From Fretibacter sp964410285 (GTDB lineage Bacteria; Pseudomonadota; Alphaproteobacteria; Caulobacterales; Maricaulaceae): a stretch of DNA of 64,000 nucleotides. The notes beneath the pieces are model-generated. The model was not told the DNA's origin and made no database searches. It saw nothing but the letters and a program-made list of their open reading frames with translations. Location: contig CAYPFR010000009.1 in NCBI GenBank assembly GCA_964410285.1, positions 1-64,000 of the forward strand, given 5' to 3'. Position numbers and translations under genes: made by a program. Each line of letters opens with the position of its first letter. Position 1 is the stretch's first letter. Below are positions 8,768 to 17,832 of the stretch, one piece after another.

Positions 8768-9897
8768 TGAGAAAAATCAGGTCATTTTTCTTTCATCTTA
8801 AAAATGCGATTGCGTATAGTCAATTACCCAAAGGTCGCCGCCGCCTGACGATATATTCGGAAGGCAAAAATTATTGGTCTTATTTGGGAGGGCTCCTTCA
8901 AACCATATTGGACACATCTGAAGTTCATGTGTGTTTTGTCACCTCTTGCAAAGACGATCCCGGGCTAGAGATAGACCACCCCCGCCTGCAAAGCTTCGTT
9001 ATTGGCGAAGGCTTCGTGCGCGATTGGATGTTTGCCAATATGGACACAGATGTCGTTGTCATGACCATGCCAGATTTGGGGCAATATCAGGTGAAACGGT
9101 CCGCCCACCCTGTTCATTATGTTTATGTGCAGCATTCACTCGTGAGCCTGCATATGGTTTACCGACCGGGCGCTTTTGATTTTTATGACACAATTTTTTG
9201 CGCTGGACCGCATCATAAGACCGAAATCAAAGCCATTGAGAAACAGGCAGGTCTAAGCTCAAAAAATTTGTTTGAACATGGATATGCGCGCCTTGATTCG
9301 ATCAAGGCTCACCCCGCAAAATCCACCGCTAACACGCATGCCTTGGCGAATGGGCAACGGCATTTCTTGCTTGCGCCGTCCTGGGGAGAGGCCGGTACAA
9401 TAGAGACAGGGGTCGGCGCTAAAATTGTTGAGCTATTACTCTCAGAGGGAGAGAAAGTGACATTTCGCCCGCATCCGCAAACACTTAAATTTGCCGGAGC
9501 GCGCGTTGATGAAATTGTAAGAAAGCACAAAGCCAATCCAAATTTTGCGTATGAAAACAACGTCGAGGGCCAAAGCTCACTTCACGCCTCAGACGTCATG
9601 ATTTGTGATTGGTCAGGCGCCGCGCTGGATTATGCCTTCGGGCTAGCCAAGCCAGTCATCTTTATCGATATCGCGCGAAAGGTGAACAACCCCTCATATA
9701 GAGATATTCCTATCACTCCGTTTGAGGTCGATATCAGATCCTCGATCGGCAGCGTTATTTCTCCGGATAATTTGGGCGCTATTTTGAAGCTTGAATTAAA
9801 ACCGCTACCGCAAGACTTAGCGGATAAATATGTTTATAACATCGGGCGTTCAGACGAAATTGGCGCGCGAGAAATCCTAAGAATTTTGCAAAACTAA
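8767..9897 (+). CDS. CDP-glycerol glycerophosphotransferase-family protein
   Basis: 376 residues, matching the Glyphos_transf (TagB/TagF-like) domain: YVYVQHSLVSLHMVY, the GYARLDSI block, LLAPSWGEAGTIE, FRPHPQTLK with the catalytic-region RPHP, and the C-terminal DVMICDWSGAALDYAFGLAKPVIF. Family members move glycerol- or ribitol-phosphate units from a CDP donor to a membrane-bound acceptor in teichoic-acid-like polymers. Such genes also occur in Gram-negative capsule or LPS loci. The ATG at 8767 overlaps the methyltransferase stop, and the YidC-like gene starts at its own last base. Donor and acceptor are inferred only. Confidence 0.85.
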   Translation: MRKIRSFFFHLKNAIAYSQLPKGRRRLTIYSEGKNYWSYLGGLLQTILDTSEVHVCFVTSCKDDPGLEIDHPRLQSFVIGEGFVRDWMFANMDTDVVVMTMPDLGQYQVKRSAHPVHYVYVQHSLVSLHMVYRPGAFDFYDTIFCAGPHHKTEIKAIEKQAGLSSKNLFEHGYARLDSIKAHPAKSTANTHALANGQRHFLLAPSWGEAGTIETGVGAKIVELLLSEGEKVTFRPHPQTLKFAGARVDEIVRKHKANPNFAYENNVEGQSSLHASDVMICDWSGAALDYAFGLAKPVIFIDIARKVNNPSYRDIPITPFEVDIRSSIGSVISPDNLGAILKLELKPLPQDLADKYVYNIGRSDEIGAREILRILQN

Positions 9898-11150
9898 TGT
9901 CCGGATTTTGGCACAAATTTGTTCCCTATAAGGCGGGTTTCATATTTCTATTTGCTTTCGCGGGGCTTCTTCTTACCCCGTCCCTAAGTTACGCGAAGTT
10001 TTCTGATAACGCAGTGAATGTAACTATCTCTGAAGAGATTATGCCGCAGGGCGTGCTAAAATCCTTTACCTTTGCAGAGACGGCCCCATCGGCTTTGGTC
10101 TATGAGTTTGACCTACAATCGAGCGGGGTGAGAGATGACTACCCATATAGTGGTATGGCTGTGTATTTGGGCATGGCGCCTGCTGTAAAAGTCATGAAAA
10201 ATGGCCGCGTCCACCGTATCAAACCCAAGGATGGCAAGGCCGTCATTTCTGACGGAAACTGGTCGGGATATAAAGGCCGTTTCAAGGCAGTCCTCGCCCA
10301 GAGCGAAACAGGCGTGATAAGCCTGACGCCTGATCTTATGTCGATTAGCTGGCCCGCTGGCACTGCGCCCGATTTAAGAATTTTTATCGCAAATCCAGAC
10401 AGCGCCGCCACGCCGAGCAGCGCAGAAGTCCCCGACATTCGCAAACTACAATATGTCCATCTTCCGCGGTGGATGCGCACGCTGTGCCGTTTGGTTGAAG
10501 GTTTGTATAAATCAATTCAATCTACCTTGGGGCTTGGCTGGGGTATCAGTCTGCTGCTCTTTGCGATTGTCATTAAAATCCTGCTGCTTCCTATCGCCTT
10601 GCTCACCACTCGGTTTCAAAATCACGTCAACTCCCATAAAACGGCATTGGAACCCATCTTTGATGATATCAAAAAGAATTTTAAGGGAGAGGCTGCTCAT
10701 AATCGCGTCATGGCGGCCTATAAGGCCCGCGGTATTACACCCTACTATAGCCTCAAGCCGCTTCTTGCGACCATGATTTCTTTACCCGTTCTGATAGCGA
10801 TATTTAACATGTTGGGTGAAATAGCGCCCCTTCGCGGGGCTGGCGGTCTATGGATTGAGAGCTACGCCTATCCCGACGCTATTGCAAAAATTCAGGCGCC
10901 TCTTCCCGTGTTTGGGAACTCACTAAATATTTTGCCATTTATTATGGCCGGAGTCACATTTTTATCTGCTTACACGCTCAAGAGCGTGACCGCCTCCCCG
11001 CGAGAAATCAAAAATCAAAAACGAAATCTCTATCTCATGGGCGCAGCATTTTTTGTGATTTTTTACCCCTTCCCCTCAGCCATGGTGCTCTATTGGACGC
11101 TTTCAACCCTACTGCAATTTGCCGTAGCTCTTTACAGAAATAGGGCTTGA
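9897..11150 (+). CDS. YidC/Oxa1-family insertase paralogue in an envelope cluster
   Basis: 417 residues: signal or first TM (residues 10-32, ending SYA), a periplasmic beta-rich region to about residue 185, then the 60KD_IMP core with five hydrophobic helices from LGWGISLLLFAIVIKILLLP to VLYWTLSTLLQFAVALY. The hallmark features are the pretransmembrane amphipathic segment (LCRLVEGLYKSIQSTLGLGW), the cytosolic coil with NSHK and AHNRVMAAYK, and LKPLLATMISLPVLIAIF. It is shorter than housekeeping proteobacterial YidC (about 550-600 residues) and is not beside rnpA or rpmH, so it is a paralogue. Its stop is two bases from the next gene. It probably inserts or assembles a membrane enzyme of this cluster. 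Confidence 0.83.
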   Translation: MSGFWHKFVPYKAGFIFLFAFAGLLLTPSLSYAKFSDNAVNVTISEEIMPQGVLKSFTFAETAPSALVYEFDLQSSGVRDDYPYSGMAVYLGMAPAVKVMKNGRVHRIKPKDGKAVISDGNWSGYKGRFKAVLAQSETGVISLTPDLMSISWPAGTAPDLRIFIANPDSAATPSSAEVPDIRKLQYVHLPRWMRTLCRLVEGLYKSIQSTLGLGWGISLLLFAIVIKILLLPIALLTTRFQNHVNSHKTALEPIFDDIKKNFKGEAAHNRVMAAYKARGITPYYSLKPLLATMISLPVLIAIFNMLGEIAPLRGAGGLWIESYAYPDAIAKIQAPLPVFGNSLNILPFIMAGVTFLSAYTLKSVTASPREIKNQKRNLYLMGAAFFVIFYPFPSAMVLYWTLSTLLQFAVALYRNRA

Positions 11151-11151
11151 T

Positions 11152-13767
11152 ATGACGGGCATTGAGGAAAAAGAAAATGGCCTGACTGAGAAAATATTAG
11201 GAAGATGGACGCTCTTTTTTGGGGTATTCCTCTGTCTGTTTCAACTGCTTATCAGTTTCCCTGTCGCCGTATGGAAAAGAAATAAGTTCAATTTTGAAGC
11301 GCCCCTCACATATTCCTATTCTGTCTTGGGACTGGTCTGCCTCACCCTGGCGATTGCCTCTATCCTTATTGCATTATTGACTCCGCGAAAGCTTCGGCAT
11401 TACTTGTCGCTCGTGCTCGTTATTCTCGCGGCTGCAATCTTTATCCAGCAAAATTTCATGGCATGGGATTACGGAATACTAGATGGGCACAGGCTTGATT
11501 TTGAGAAAAACAGAGCTCGGGGTTATCTCGATCTTCTCATGTGGGGGGTCGCCATTGGAGTGCCTTTTTTAGTCCCCAACTTTGTGAAACGCCAGTCAAC
11601 GAATATTCTTCTGGGTATAGGAGCGATGGCAATCATTGGGACGGGAATTAATATTAAGAGCTATGGAACCACCCTGCCGCCCTATACGATTGATGAACGT
11701 GCAAAATTTGACTTTTCTCGCAACAAAAACATAATTCTATTTCTGTTTGACGCCTACCAGATGGATGTATTTTTGGATTTAGCCGATACCCAACCTGAAT
11801 TATTAGGGCCTCTGGAAGGCTTCACCGCTTATGAGAACAATGCGGCTGTTTTTGCAAAAACCTATCCAACAATTCCCCTTTTGCTGACAGGAAAACGCTA
11901 TCAAAAAAAGGAACCGTTACTAGATTTTTTCAAGCTGGCTTACAAAGATTCCTTGATGGCAAAGCTTCAGGAGGACGGCTGGGATGTCGGCCTTTATCCC
12001 CATATATCCAGGTTTCCAAGTCTCATTAATACCATAGATATAAGCCCGCAAATCATGGACAATGCAATTGGAGGCATTGCAAAGGAAACAAAAATTTCCA
12101 CTTACCTTCAGGCCCTGAACCTTTCCATTTTTAGGGCGGTTCCGCATGACCTTAAACCCACCATCTTTAATGATGGGGAGTTTATCCTCACCCGAGAAAA
12201 TCCCATGGATAATGATAGGCCGGTTAGCGGCGAGGAAGCGAAAATTGAGCAGCCATTCAAATATCAATCCGATCAAGCACATCCAGCGTTAGGGTTTAAG
12301 GAGTTGATTAATCAACATGGCAGCTTGGCAACGGATGACCCTGTTTTTCGATTTTATCATCTCATGTTGCCGCATTCTCCCTTTTTACTTGATGCAGATC
12401 TCCGCGCGGTGAAACATCAAGAAACCTTTGAATCCTATAAAGAATACTCAATTGCCGCCTTGAAATTAGTGGGTGAGTATTTGGAGCGCTTGAAAGACAT
12501 AGGAGCTTATGACAATTCTACCATTTTGATTGTTTCCGATCACGGCATGGGGGTCGCAAATTACCTCCAATATGAATCCGAAACCCAGAGCTATAGAAAA
12601 TTAAAAAAGTGGGGCTATCGCCGCGCCGCTGCAAAGTCAATTTTGCTCGCAAAATTGCCGCAACAGCGAGGCGCAATGGCCCGCTCACTCAAGCCGGTTT
12701 CGGGCATTGACATAGCGCCAACGATTGCTGCAGCAGCAGGAATAAAGACCGAAAATTTCGAAGGTAAAAACATCGACGACATCTCCCTTGAGGAGCGCCG
12801 TTCGCGTATTTTTAACTTTTACAGCTTTTCAACATGGGACTCCAAATATCTGGATGACTTTGAAGCCTATGAAATTACCGGAAATGTGCGCGATCGATCT
12901 GCTTGGAAGAAAACTGCTATTGTTACAGACAACACGCAGGTCAAAAATAGGAAAACATATCAGCTTGGCGAACTATTGAGTTTCGGCAAAGACATCAAGA
13001 CCGATAGTGACTTCTTGAATGCTTTCATTGAAGCTGATAAACATGAAGTAAAGCCCAATTACATCGAGGCCAAAGACGGATCAATCGATGTCAAGATCAA
13101 GCTAAAAACACCTCCGCCTTCCAATGAAGCCCTGCTCTTACAGTTTGAAATTTATTCAGGCGACGCCATCGATAGAAAACTTATCGTGAATGGCAAGGAA
13201 ATGATAACATTCATAAAGCCCAAAATGCGGCAATTAAATAGGGGATTTTTTATATCGCCTGACGTTCACAAAGGCGCGAAAATCATCAATCTGTCATTCG
13301 CGCCAGTCAGTGCCGAAAAAGTGCGCCCATTAAGGTTATCCTCAATAAAATTCTCCGCTATGAAGCCAGCAAAAATCCAAGCAAATACCAACCTTCTCCA
13401 AAATGCAAATGCATTTTTTCCGGTAGGTCTTGTGCAGAAAAGAACTTCACTCAGCCTTCCATCGGGCCGCGTGGGAAGCCTAATTTTCAACGCTTCATCC
13501 GACATCTGTAAGGAAAGCCGATTACGGATAAAATTTAAGAGCAAACCTTCCACTCCCCCAATACTGGTTTTAAATAGTACCCCTCTTGTGGCCGCCGCAT
13601 CGGCCGCAGAGAACGAGACCACCTTTAGTTATGACTGCCTGAGCACTGAGATTACGAGCACCAATGTGCTTGAAGTTTCTATTCCGGACGCATATTCCCA
13701 CGGGACGAAGAGCAATCGCGCTATTGGCCTTCAGGAAATTTCATTTACATCCAATACAGGCCCCTAA
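11152..13767 (+). CDS. Sulfatase / LTA-synthase-fold membrane protein
   Basis: 871 residues. The N-terminal 170 residues contain about four to five TM helices. An alkaline-phosphatase/sulfatase-fold domain follows: FLFDAYQMDVFLD (first metal Asp region), FRFYHLMLPHSPFLLD, STILIVSDHGMGV (metal DH pair), SGIDIAPTIAAAAGI. A long beta-rich C-terminal extension (residues about 640-871) looks like carbohydrate- or lipid-binding modules. The topology resembles phosphoglycerol or phosphoethanolamine transferases, but the nucleophile position after FDAY is not the usual Thr or Cys, so the exact chemistry is open. It is immediately downstream of the YidC paralogue. Confidence 0.8.
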   Translation: MTGIEEKENGLTEKILGRWTLFFGVFLCLFQLLISFPVAVWKRNKFNFEAPLTYSYSVLGLVCLTLAIASILIALLTPRKLRHYLSLVLVILAAAIFIQQNFMAWDYGILDGHRLDFEKNRARGYLDLLMWGVAIGVPFLVPNFVKRQSTNILLGIGAMAIIGTGINIKSYGTTLPPYTIDERAKFDFSRNKNIILFLFDAYQMDVFLDLADTQPELLGPLEGFTAYENNAAVFAKTYPTIPLLLTGKRYQKKEPLLDFFKLAYKDSLMAKLQEDGWDVGLYPHISRFPSLINTIDISPQIMDNAIGGIAKETKISTYLQALNLSIFRAVPHDLKPTIFNDGEFILTRENPMDNDRPVSGEEAKIEQPFKYQSDQAHPALGFKELINQHGSLATDDPVFRFYHLMLPHSPFLLDADLRAVKHQETFESYKEYSIAALKLVGEYLERLKDIGAYDNSTILIVSDHGMGVANYLQYESETQSYRKLKKWGYRRAAAKSILLAKLPQQRGAMARSLKPVSGIDIAPTIAAAAGIKTENFEGKNIDDISLEERRSRIFNFYSFSTWDSKYLDDFEAYEITGNVRDRSAWKKTAIVTDNTQVKNRKTYQLGELLSFGKDIKTDSDFLNAFIEADKHEVKPNYIEAKDGSIDVKIKLKTPPPSNEALLLQFEIYSGDAIDRKLIVNGKEMITFIKPKMRQLNRGFFISPDVHKGAKIINLSFAPVSAEKVRPLRLSSIKFSAMKPAKIQANTNLLQNANAFFPVGLVQKRTSLSLPSGRVGSLIFNASSDICKESRLRIKFKSKPSTPPILVLNSTPLVAAASAAENETTFSYDCLSTEITSTNVLEVSIPDAYSHGTKSNRAIGLQEISFTSNTGP

Positions 13768-13900
13768 CTCGAACATTTAGGCTTCTATCGGGAGCTTGGC
13801 CGATGAACGCATAAACGTCGCTCGCTTCATTTTTTTATCAGCAACCGCGCGGAACCTAAGCGGTCGACAGACGTTGAGTGTATTCATAGCCTATGGCCTA

Positions 13901-14848
13901 ATGCCTCCTACGGCCTCGCAGATAGGTCCATATCCCATCGAACACATACCTAAGAAATTACCGTTACAATTTAAAAGTCCTGCCTTAGTGGTAAACATGG
14001 ACGCTGGAAGCACGCGGGATATTTCGGAAGACGCCTCCAAGATATTTCAGCGCTTTAGCCACGGTCAACTCAAAACACATTTATCCTCCGCGCAGGAGTT
14101 GCAGGATCATCTGCGTATGACGGCTCAAGATGGCACCGACCTGTTGGTGATATACGGCGGCGACGGGACGTGTAAGTCGGGCGCGCTTGCGGCCAAGACC
14201 GCAGAGATACCCATTATCCCTCTGCCCGGAGGCACTATGAATATGTTGCCAAAATCGCTCTACGGGACTGATGATTGGGAAAAGGCGCTTGAGATTGCTC
14301 TGTCGCAACCCTCTCCCCGCTGGCAATCCGCCGGCATCATCAATAAGAAGATGTTTTTTTGCGGCGCGATTTTGGGCGAGCCGATACTTATGTCGGAAGC
14401 AAGGGAATCGCTTCGCGGGGGAGACATAAGCGACGCCGTCAAGCAGGTCCCAGAAATACTCAATGCCATCTCCCACGGCGAAGAATTTGAGTATAGAGCT
14501 GATGGAAAAATAATTGAAAAAGCCGCCAACACGCTACAAATCGCTTGCCCTTATATGAGCTCCGGGGCGGTTCATCCCACAAAATTTGAGCTCGCATCTG
14601 CGCCCCAATTATCGATTGGGCAAATGCTAGAAATCGGTGCCAAGGCGATTACCGACGACTGGAGAACCAGCCAAAGCGTCTCTATCACCCTCGCTGAAGA
14701 CATAAGTATCACAGGACAGGGCGGCTTTGACGTATTGCTCGACGGCGAACTTGAGAGCGTCTCATGTCCCATTAACATTCGACTTCAAATAAACGCTGTG
14801 AAGGTAATGGCTCCAAAACTTGGCGCAAATGAGAAAGCAAAATTGTGA
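13901..14848 (+). CDS. Diacylglycerol kinase-like (DAGKc) family protein
   Basis: About 316 residues with the DAGK/sphingosine-kinase catalytic fold: ALVVNMDAGSTRD at the N-terminus, the nucleotide motif YGGDGT, and PLPGGTMNMLPKSLYG, the alphaproteobacterial variant of the PLGTGN loop. The C-terminal half contains GFDVLLDGE, typical of the beta-sandwich domain. Such enzymes phosphorylate diacylglycerol or related lipids. In a phosphoglycerol-transfer pathway this would recycle the diacylglycerol left after phosphatidylglycerol donates its head group (inference). The start is uncertain: a TTG at 13796 extends the frame, but its GGAG is too close, so I use the ATG at 13901. It overlaps the next gene by four bases. 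Confidence 0.78.
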   Translation: MPPTASQIGPYPIEHIPKKLPLQFKSPALVVNMDAGSTRDISEDASKIFQRFSHGQLKTHLSSAQELQDHLRMTAQDGTDLLVIYGGDGTCKSGALAAKTAEIPIIPLPGGTMNMLPKSLYGTDDWEKALEIALSQPSPRWQSAGIINKKMFFCGAILGEPILMSEARESLRGGDISDAVKQVPEILNAISHGEEFEYRADGKIIEKAANTLQIACPYMSSGAVHPTKFELASAPQLSIGQMLEIGAKAITDDWRTSQSVSITLAEDISITGQGGFDVLLDGELESVSCPINIRLQINAVKVMAPKLGANEKAKL

Positions 14849-15648
14849 CATCAATTATTCAATTTTCTGACATTCACTTTGGTGCGGAAGACAAGGACGC
14901 TATGGCCGCGGTTGGAAAAACCATCGCTGATCTAAGGCCTGACGTTACAGTCATCTGCGGCGACATCACGCAAAACGGAAAATTGTCCGAATTTCATGCC
15001 GCGCGAGACTGGATCACCACTTTAGCTGGTCCAAAAATAATTACGCCCGGCAATCACGACACGCCCATGTATGGTCTTTTTCAACGCCTTTTTGATCCCT
15101 TCGGTCGCTACGGCCGCATTATCGCCCCGCTTAGCGAGCCCGTCTACGCTGACAGATATGTCACCATCGCAACGCTTAACACCGCGCGGGGATGGCAAGC
15201 CAAAACAGACTGGTCTCTGGGGGTGGTAGATTTGGTGGATCTACGGACCGTCATAACGCAGCTTGAGTCCGTTTCTGCGAGCGCCGTGAAAATGCTCGCC
15301 GTACATCACCCCCTCATCTATCCTCCTGTTTCCCCTCTGCAAAAGGAAACCCAAAAAGGTGCCGAGGCTATCAGGCTATTGTGCGAGCGAAATATTGACG
15401 CCGTCCTTAGCGGTCACGTCCATGTTCCATTCACGCTAGAACGCCAAAGCGATACATTTGAAATATTATCAATTGGTGCGGGCACGCTGTCTATGCGCCG
15501 ACGAGACAAACCGGCGAGCTTTAATCACATTGTGGTTGATGATAAAGCCGTCACCGTGACCGAAGTTTTTTGGGAAGATGGCAGATTTTCGGCCGCACAG
15601 CCTTGGTCAAAAAAGGTTAGTGAGCTCAAGTCTATGCGGCAGACATAA
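14845..15648 (+). CDS. Calcineurin-like metallophosphoesterase
   Basis: 267 residues, starting at a GTG that overlaps the upstream stop (GTGA). All five metallophosphatase motifs are present in order: SDIHFG, CGDITQNG, PGNHD, the isolated HHP (AVHHPLIYPP) and SGHVHVP. The set is typical of cyclic-nucleotide or glycerophosphodiester phosphodiesterases of the Icc/CpdA type. Coupling to the DAGK-like gene points to a lipid or glycerophosphodiester substrate. It is the last gene of the 7.8-15.6 kb cluster. The end lies 41 bases before the assembly gap. Confidence 0.88.
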   Translation: MTSIIQFSDIHFGAEDKDAMAAVGKTIADLRPDVTVICGDITQNGKLSEFHAARDWITTLAGPKIITPGNHDTPMYGLFQRLFDPFGRYGRIIAPLSEPVYADRYVTIATLNTARGWQAKTDWSLGVVDLVDLRTVITQLESVSASAVKMLAVHHPLIYPPVSPLQKETQKGAEAIRLLCERNIDAVLSGHVHVPFTLERQSDTFEILSIGAGTLSMRRRDKPASFNHIVVDDKAVTVTEVFWEDGRFSAAQPWSKKVSELKSMRQT

Positions 15649-15655
15649 TCTTAAA

Positions 15656-16261
15656 CTAGGATGTATAGTTCATTGCTTCTTCGCTTTTGNNNNNNNNNNN
15701 NNNNNNNNNNNNNNNNNNNNNNNNNNNNNNNNNNNNNNNNNNNNNNNNNNNNNNNNNNNNNNNNNNNNNNNNNNNNNNNNNNNNNNNNNCGTTTTTGCGT
15801 TTTTGCGTTTTTGCGTTTTTGCGTTTTTGCGTTTTTGCGTTTTTGCGTTTTTTAAACACGGCGCCCAATTCGTCAAGCTCCTCAGGGGGCAAAACGTCTT
15901 TCGCCTGTGGGAATATACCGCGTTCTTCTTCATCAAGGTGATGAATGACGTCATGGGCAAGCGTTTTAAATTTCTTTTCCCAAATCTTACTACCCTGATC
16001 CATCGCGTCGAGTTCGTGTATGAGATTTGACATGTCCTGATGTTCGGCAACGCTATGTCTTGCGGGCTCCGTTCCTTGCGGTTTTTCCATTAGCGAAGCG
16101 TATAAAGCTTGCTCTTCGGCCGCGGCATGAGCCTCAAGTTCTACGCGCAGCTCTTCCCATAGCCTCGCCCGCTCCTTTGAGCCGCTTTGCGTGTCCGAGA
16201 GTTTCTCGCACAACTCTCGTTGCTTATCATGATCGGATATAAGTTGTTCAAAAATAGTCAT
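15656..16261 (-). CDS. Hemerythrin HHE-domain protein with repeat tail interrupted by assembly gap
   Basis: The N-terminal about 135 residues form a hemerythrin HHE cation-binding helical bundle: SDHDKQ, EAHAAAEEQALY, RHSVAEHQDM, then HDVIHHLDEEERGIFP, giving the usual His/Glu di-iron ligands. After FKKRKN the C-terminus dissolves into an 8-residue repeat (KNAKTQKR) encoded by an 8-bp DNA repeat that runs into 100 N. The true C-terminus and copy number are unknown, and the reading frame across the gap is arbitrary. Because the unit is not a multiple of three, each gained or lost copy shifts the frame. AGGTGA precedes the ATG, and an exact EcfG promoter lies 28 bases upstream. Likely role: oxygen, iron or NO handling under stress. 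Confidence 0.8.
   Translation of the reverse strand: MTIFEQLISDHDKQRELCEKLSDTQSGSKERARLWEELRVELEAHAAAEEQALYASLMEKPQGTEPARHSVAEHQDMSNLIHELDAMDQGSKIWEKKFKTLAHDVIHHLDEEERGIFPQAKDVLPPEELDELGAVFKKRKNAKTQKRKNAKTQKRKNXXXXXXXXXXXXXXXXXXXXXXXXXXXXXXXXXXKSEEAMNYTS
15690..15789. other. Assembly gap, 100 N
   Basis: Exactly 100 undetermined bases, a standard scaffolding placeholder. The gap falls where an 8-bp tandem repeat begins, so repeat collapse is the probable cause. The real length of this segment is unknown. Confidence 0.99.
15790..15852. repeat. 8-bp tandem repeat (GTTTTTGC)n
   Basis: Seven complete direct copies of GTTTTTGC (15791-15846) plus partial copies at both ends, abutting the N gap. 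On the coding (minus) strand it reads GCAAAAAC and encodes the tail of the hemerythrin protein. Octamer repeats of this kind are prone to slipped-strand mispairing. Confidence 0.97.
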
Positions 16262-16289
16262 AATTCACCTTTTTTGTTGTTATCAAATC

Positions 16290-16314
16290 AACGCAGAACG
16301 AGGTGAAATGTTCC
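16290..16314 (-). promoter_or_regulatory. EcfG-type promoter upstream of hemerythrin gene
   Basis: On the minus strand GGAAC (16310-16314), 16 bases, then CGTT (16290-16293): an exact match to the alphaproteobacterial sigma-EcfG consensus. The -10 element lies 28 bases before the hemerythrin start codon. The -35 overlaps the last base of the cardiolipin synthase gene. Confidence 0.8.
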
Positions 16315-17771
16315 TACAACAAGGGGGCCGCCAATCTGAAAACACTTTCTTTAAAACGCTTTAATTTGGAACGTTTGTCCCAGTCTGCCTTCTCTAACTT
16401 TTCGGACCGGGCAATATAGTGATCCACCGAACTTTGGAGTCTACGCGAGAATTCAGCGTCATACACGGCCATCGTAACCTCTAAATTTAAATAGAAGCTT
16501 CTCATATCCATATTGACTGTCCCGATGAAAGAGACCGTCTTATCGATTAGAATTGCCTTTGTATGTAAAAGGCCGCTTTGATACCGCTTGATAATAATTC
16601 CGGCTTCAAGAAGGTTGTCATATATGGCTTCGCTCGCATGCCGGGCCATTATTGAATCAAGCTGTTCAGGAAGGACAAGCGTGACAGAAACGCCTCGCCG
16701 CGCCGCATTTGTAAGCGCGAGAACAATAGCCTCATCTGGAACAAAATAAGGCGTCACAATTGTGATCGTCTCTCGCGATCCAAAAAGGGCCGCGACAATA
16801 ACTTCATAGATCAGGCTTGTCCGCATTTCAGGTCCCGACGGAATAAGCTGAAGCACGGCACCTGTGTCCGATTTACGGGGCGTCACCGTGCGGGAAAACT
16901 CTTTTAGATTGGCCTGAGTGTAGTCGCCTCCAACTTTATCGAAAATAAAATCTGTATTGAAAACCACCGACATTGAAGACACGATATGTCCCTCTACGCG
17001 CGCCATGATATCAACCCACTGCCCGACTTGGGCATGGCGTTTAAAAATGACGGGGTCAACGAGATTAAAACTGCCTATGTAGCCAATAAATTGATCTATA
17101 ATGATCAGTTTGCGGTGATTTCGAAGATCTGTCCTTTTTGAAAAAGACTTTAAAACTCCGACTTTAAGCGAACGTTCGACCTGAACCCCAGCGGATGCCA
17201 GGCGCTCGCTCCAGTCGCTTTTCAAAAAATTTCGGCTGCCAATATCGTCGACGAGAAAGCGGCAATCAACACCGCGGTTTGCGGCCCTTTCCAAGGCTTC
17301 CATAACGCCAATAATGCGGCCTTTGGCTTCGACAATATAAAACTCCAAAAAACACTGATGCTTGGCGGAATCAATGTCCTCGATTAGGGCAGAAATCGTA
17401 TGCCCAGCTTCGTCAAACACTCTAATCTCATTTCCCATGGACGGGTGAAATCCAGTTTCCTTTGACACGATTTTGGAAAGATCATCAAAAAATGGGCTGA
17501 CGTTCAGCTCGCGGCTCAGGCTCTCCTCGCAATTAGTGTCATAAGCGGATTGATAATATTTGCGGATGCGCTCACCGAGCTTGAGGCGCTTGCGCCCGAG
17601 CCGGTGATCGCCAAATAGAAAGTAGATTATAATCCCAAAGATCGGTATAGCCGAAATGACAATCATCCACGCCAGCGTTGTATTTACCGCCAGTTTCCGA
17701 AACAGGAGACGCAAGCTCATAAACGTGACCAGAACGGCATGAAGCAATGCCGTTATTGGAATTTCTAACAT
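16314..17771 (-). CDS. cls: Cardiolipin synthase (phospholipase D family)
   Basis: About 485 residues. Two N-terminal TM helices (the second LAWMIVISAIPIFGIIIYFLFG) are followed by two phospholipase-D HKD motifs: NHRKLIIID with GSFNLVD, and LHTKAILID with GTVNMDMRSF. This is the bacterial cardiolipin synthase layout, condensing two phosphatidylglycerols at the inner membrane. I choose the ATG at 17771, which has a GGGGGG stretch seven bases upstream. The longer frame to 17834 is excluded because an exact EcfG promoter lies inside it (17793-17817). It is therefore a probable general-stress-regulon gene and is divergent from the EEP-family gene. Confidence 0.92.
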   Translation of the reverse strand: MLEIPITALLHAVLVTFMSLRLLFRKLAVNTTLAWMIVISAIPIFGIIIYFLFGDHRLGRKRLKLGERIRKYYQSAYDTNCEESLSRELNVSPFFDDLSKIVSKETGFHPSMGNEIRVFDEAGHTISALIEDIDSAKHQCFLEFYIVEAKGRIIGVMEALERAANRGVDCRFLVDDIGSRNFLKSDWSERLASAGVQVERSLKVGVLKSFSKRTDLRNHRKLIIIDQFIGYIGSFNLVDPVIFKRHAQVGQWVDIMARVEGHIVSSMSVVFNTDFIFDKVGGDYTQANLKEFSRTVTPRKSDTGAVLQLIPSGPEMRTSLIYEVIVAALFGSRETITIVTPYFVPDEAIVLALTNAARRGVSVTLVLPEQLDSIMARHASEAIYDNLLEAGIIIKRYQSGLLHTKAILIDKTVSFIGTVNMDMRSFYLNLEVTMAVYDAEFSRRLQSSVDHYIARSEKLEKADWDKRSKLKRFKESVFRLAAPLL

Positions 17772-17792
17772 TATAGTCCCCCCACGGAAAAT

Positions 17793-17817
17793 AACGTGAT
17801 AGATGTCAGATGGTTCC
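17793..17817 (-). promoter_or_regulatory. EcfG-type promoter upstream of cls
   Basis: Minus strand GGAAC (17813-17817), N16, CGTT (17793-17796), exact consensus. The -10 is 21 bases before the cls start codon at 17771, which supports that start over the upstream in-frame codon. Confidence 0.82.
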
Positions 17818-17832
17818 AATTTGCAGGTTATC

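Noticed and set aside
15790..15852. Possible CRISPR array
   Set aside because: The units are 8 bp, contiguous and without spacers; no cas gene is in the window.
15578..16050. Plus- and minus-strand frames running through the N gap
   Set aside because: Their middle parts are undetermined bases and their ends are repeat translation; only the hemerythrin frame has real domain content.
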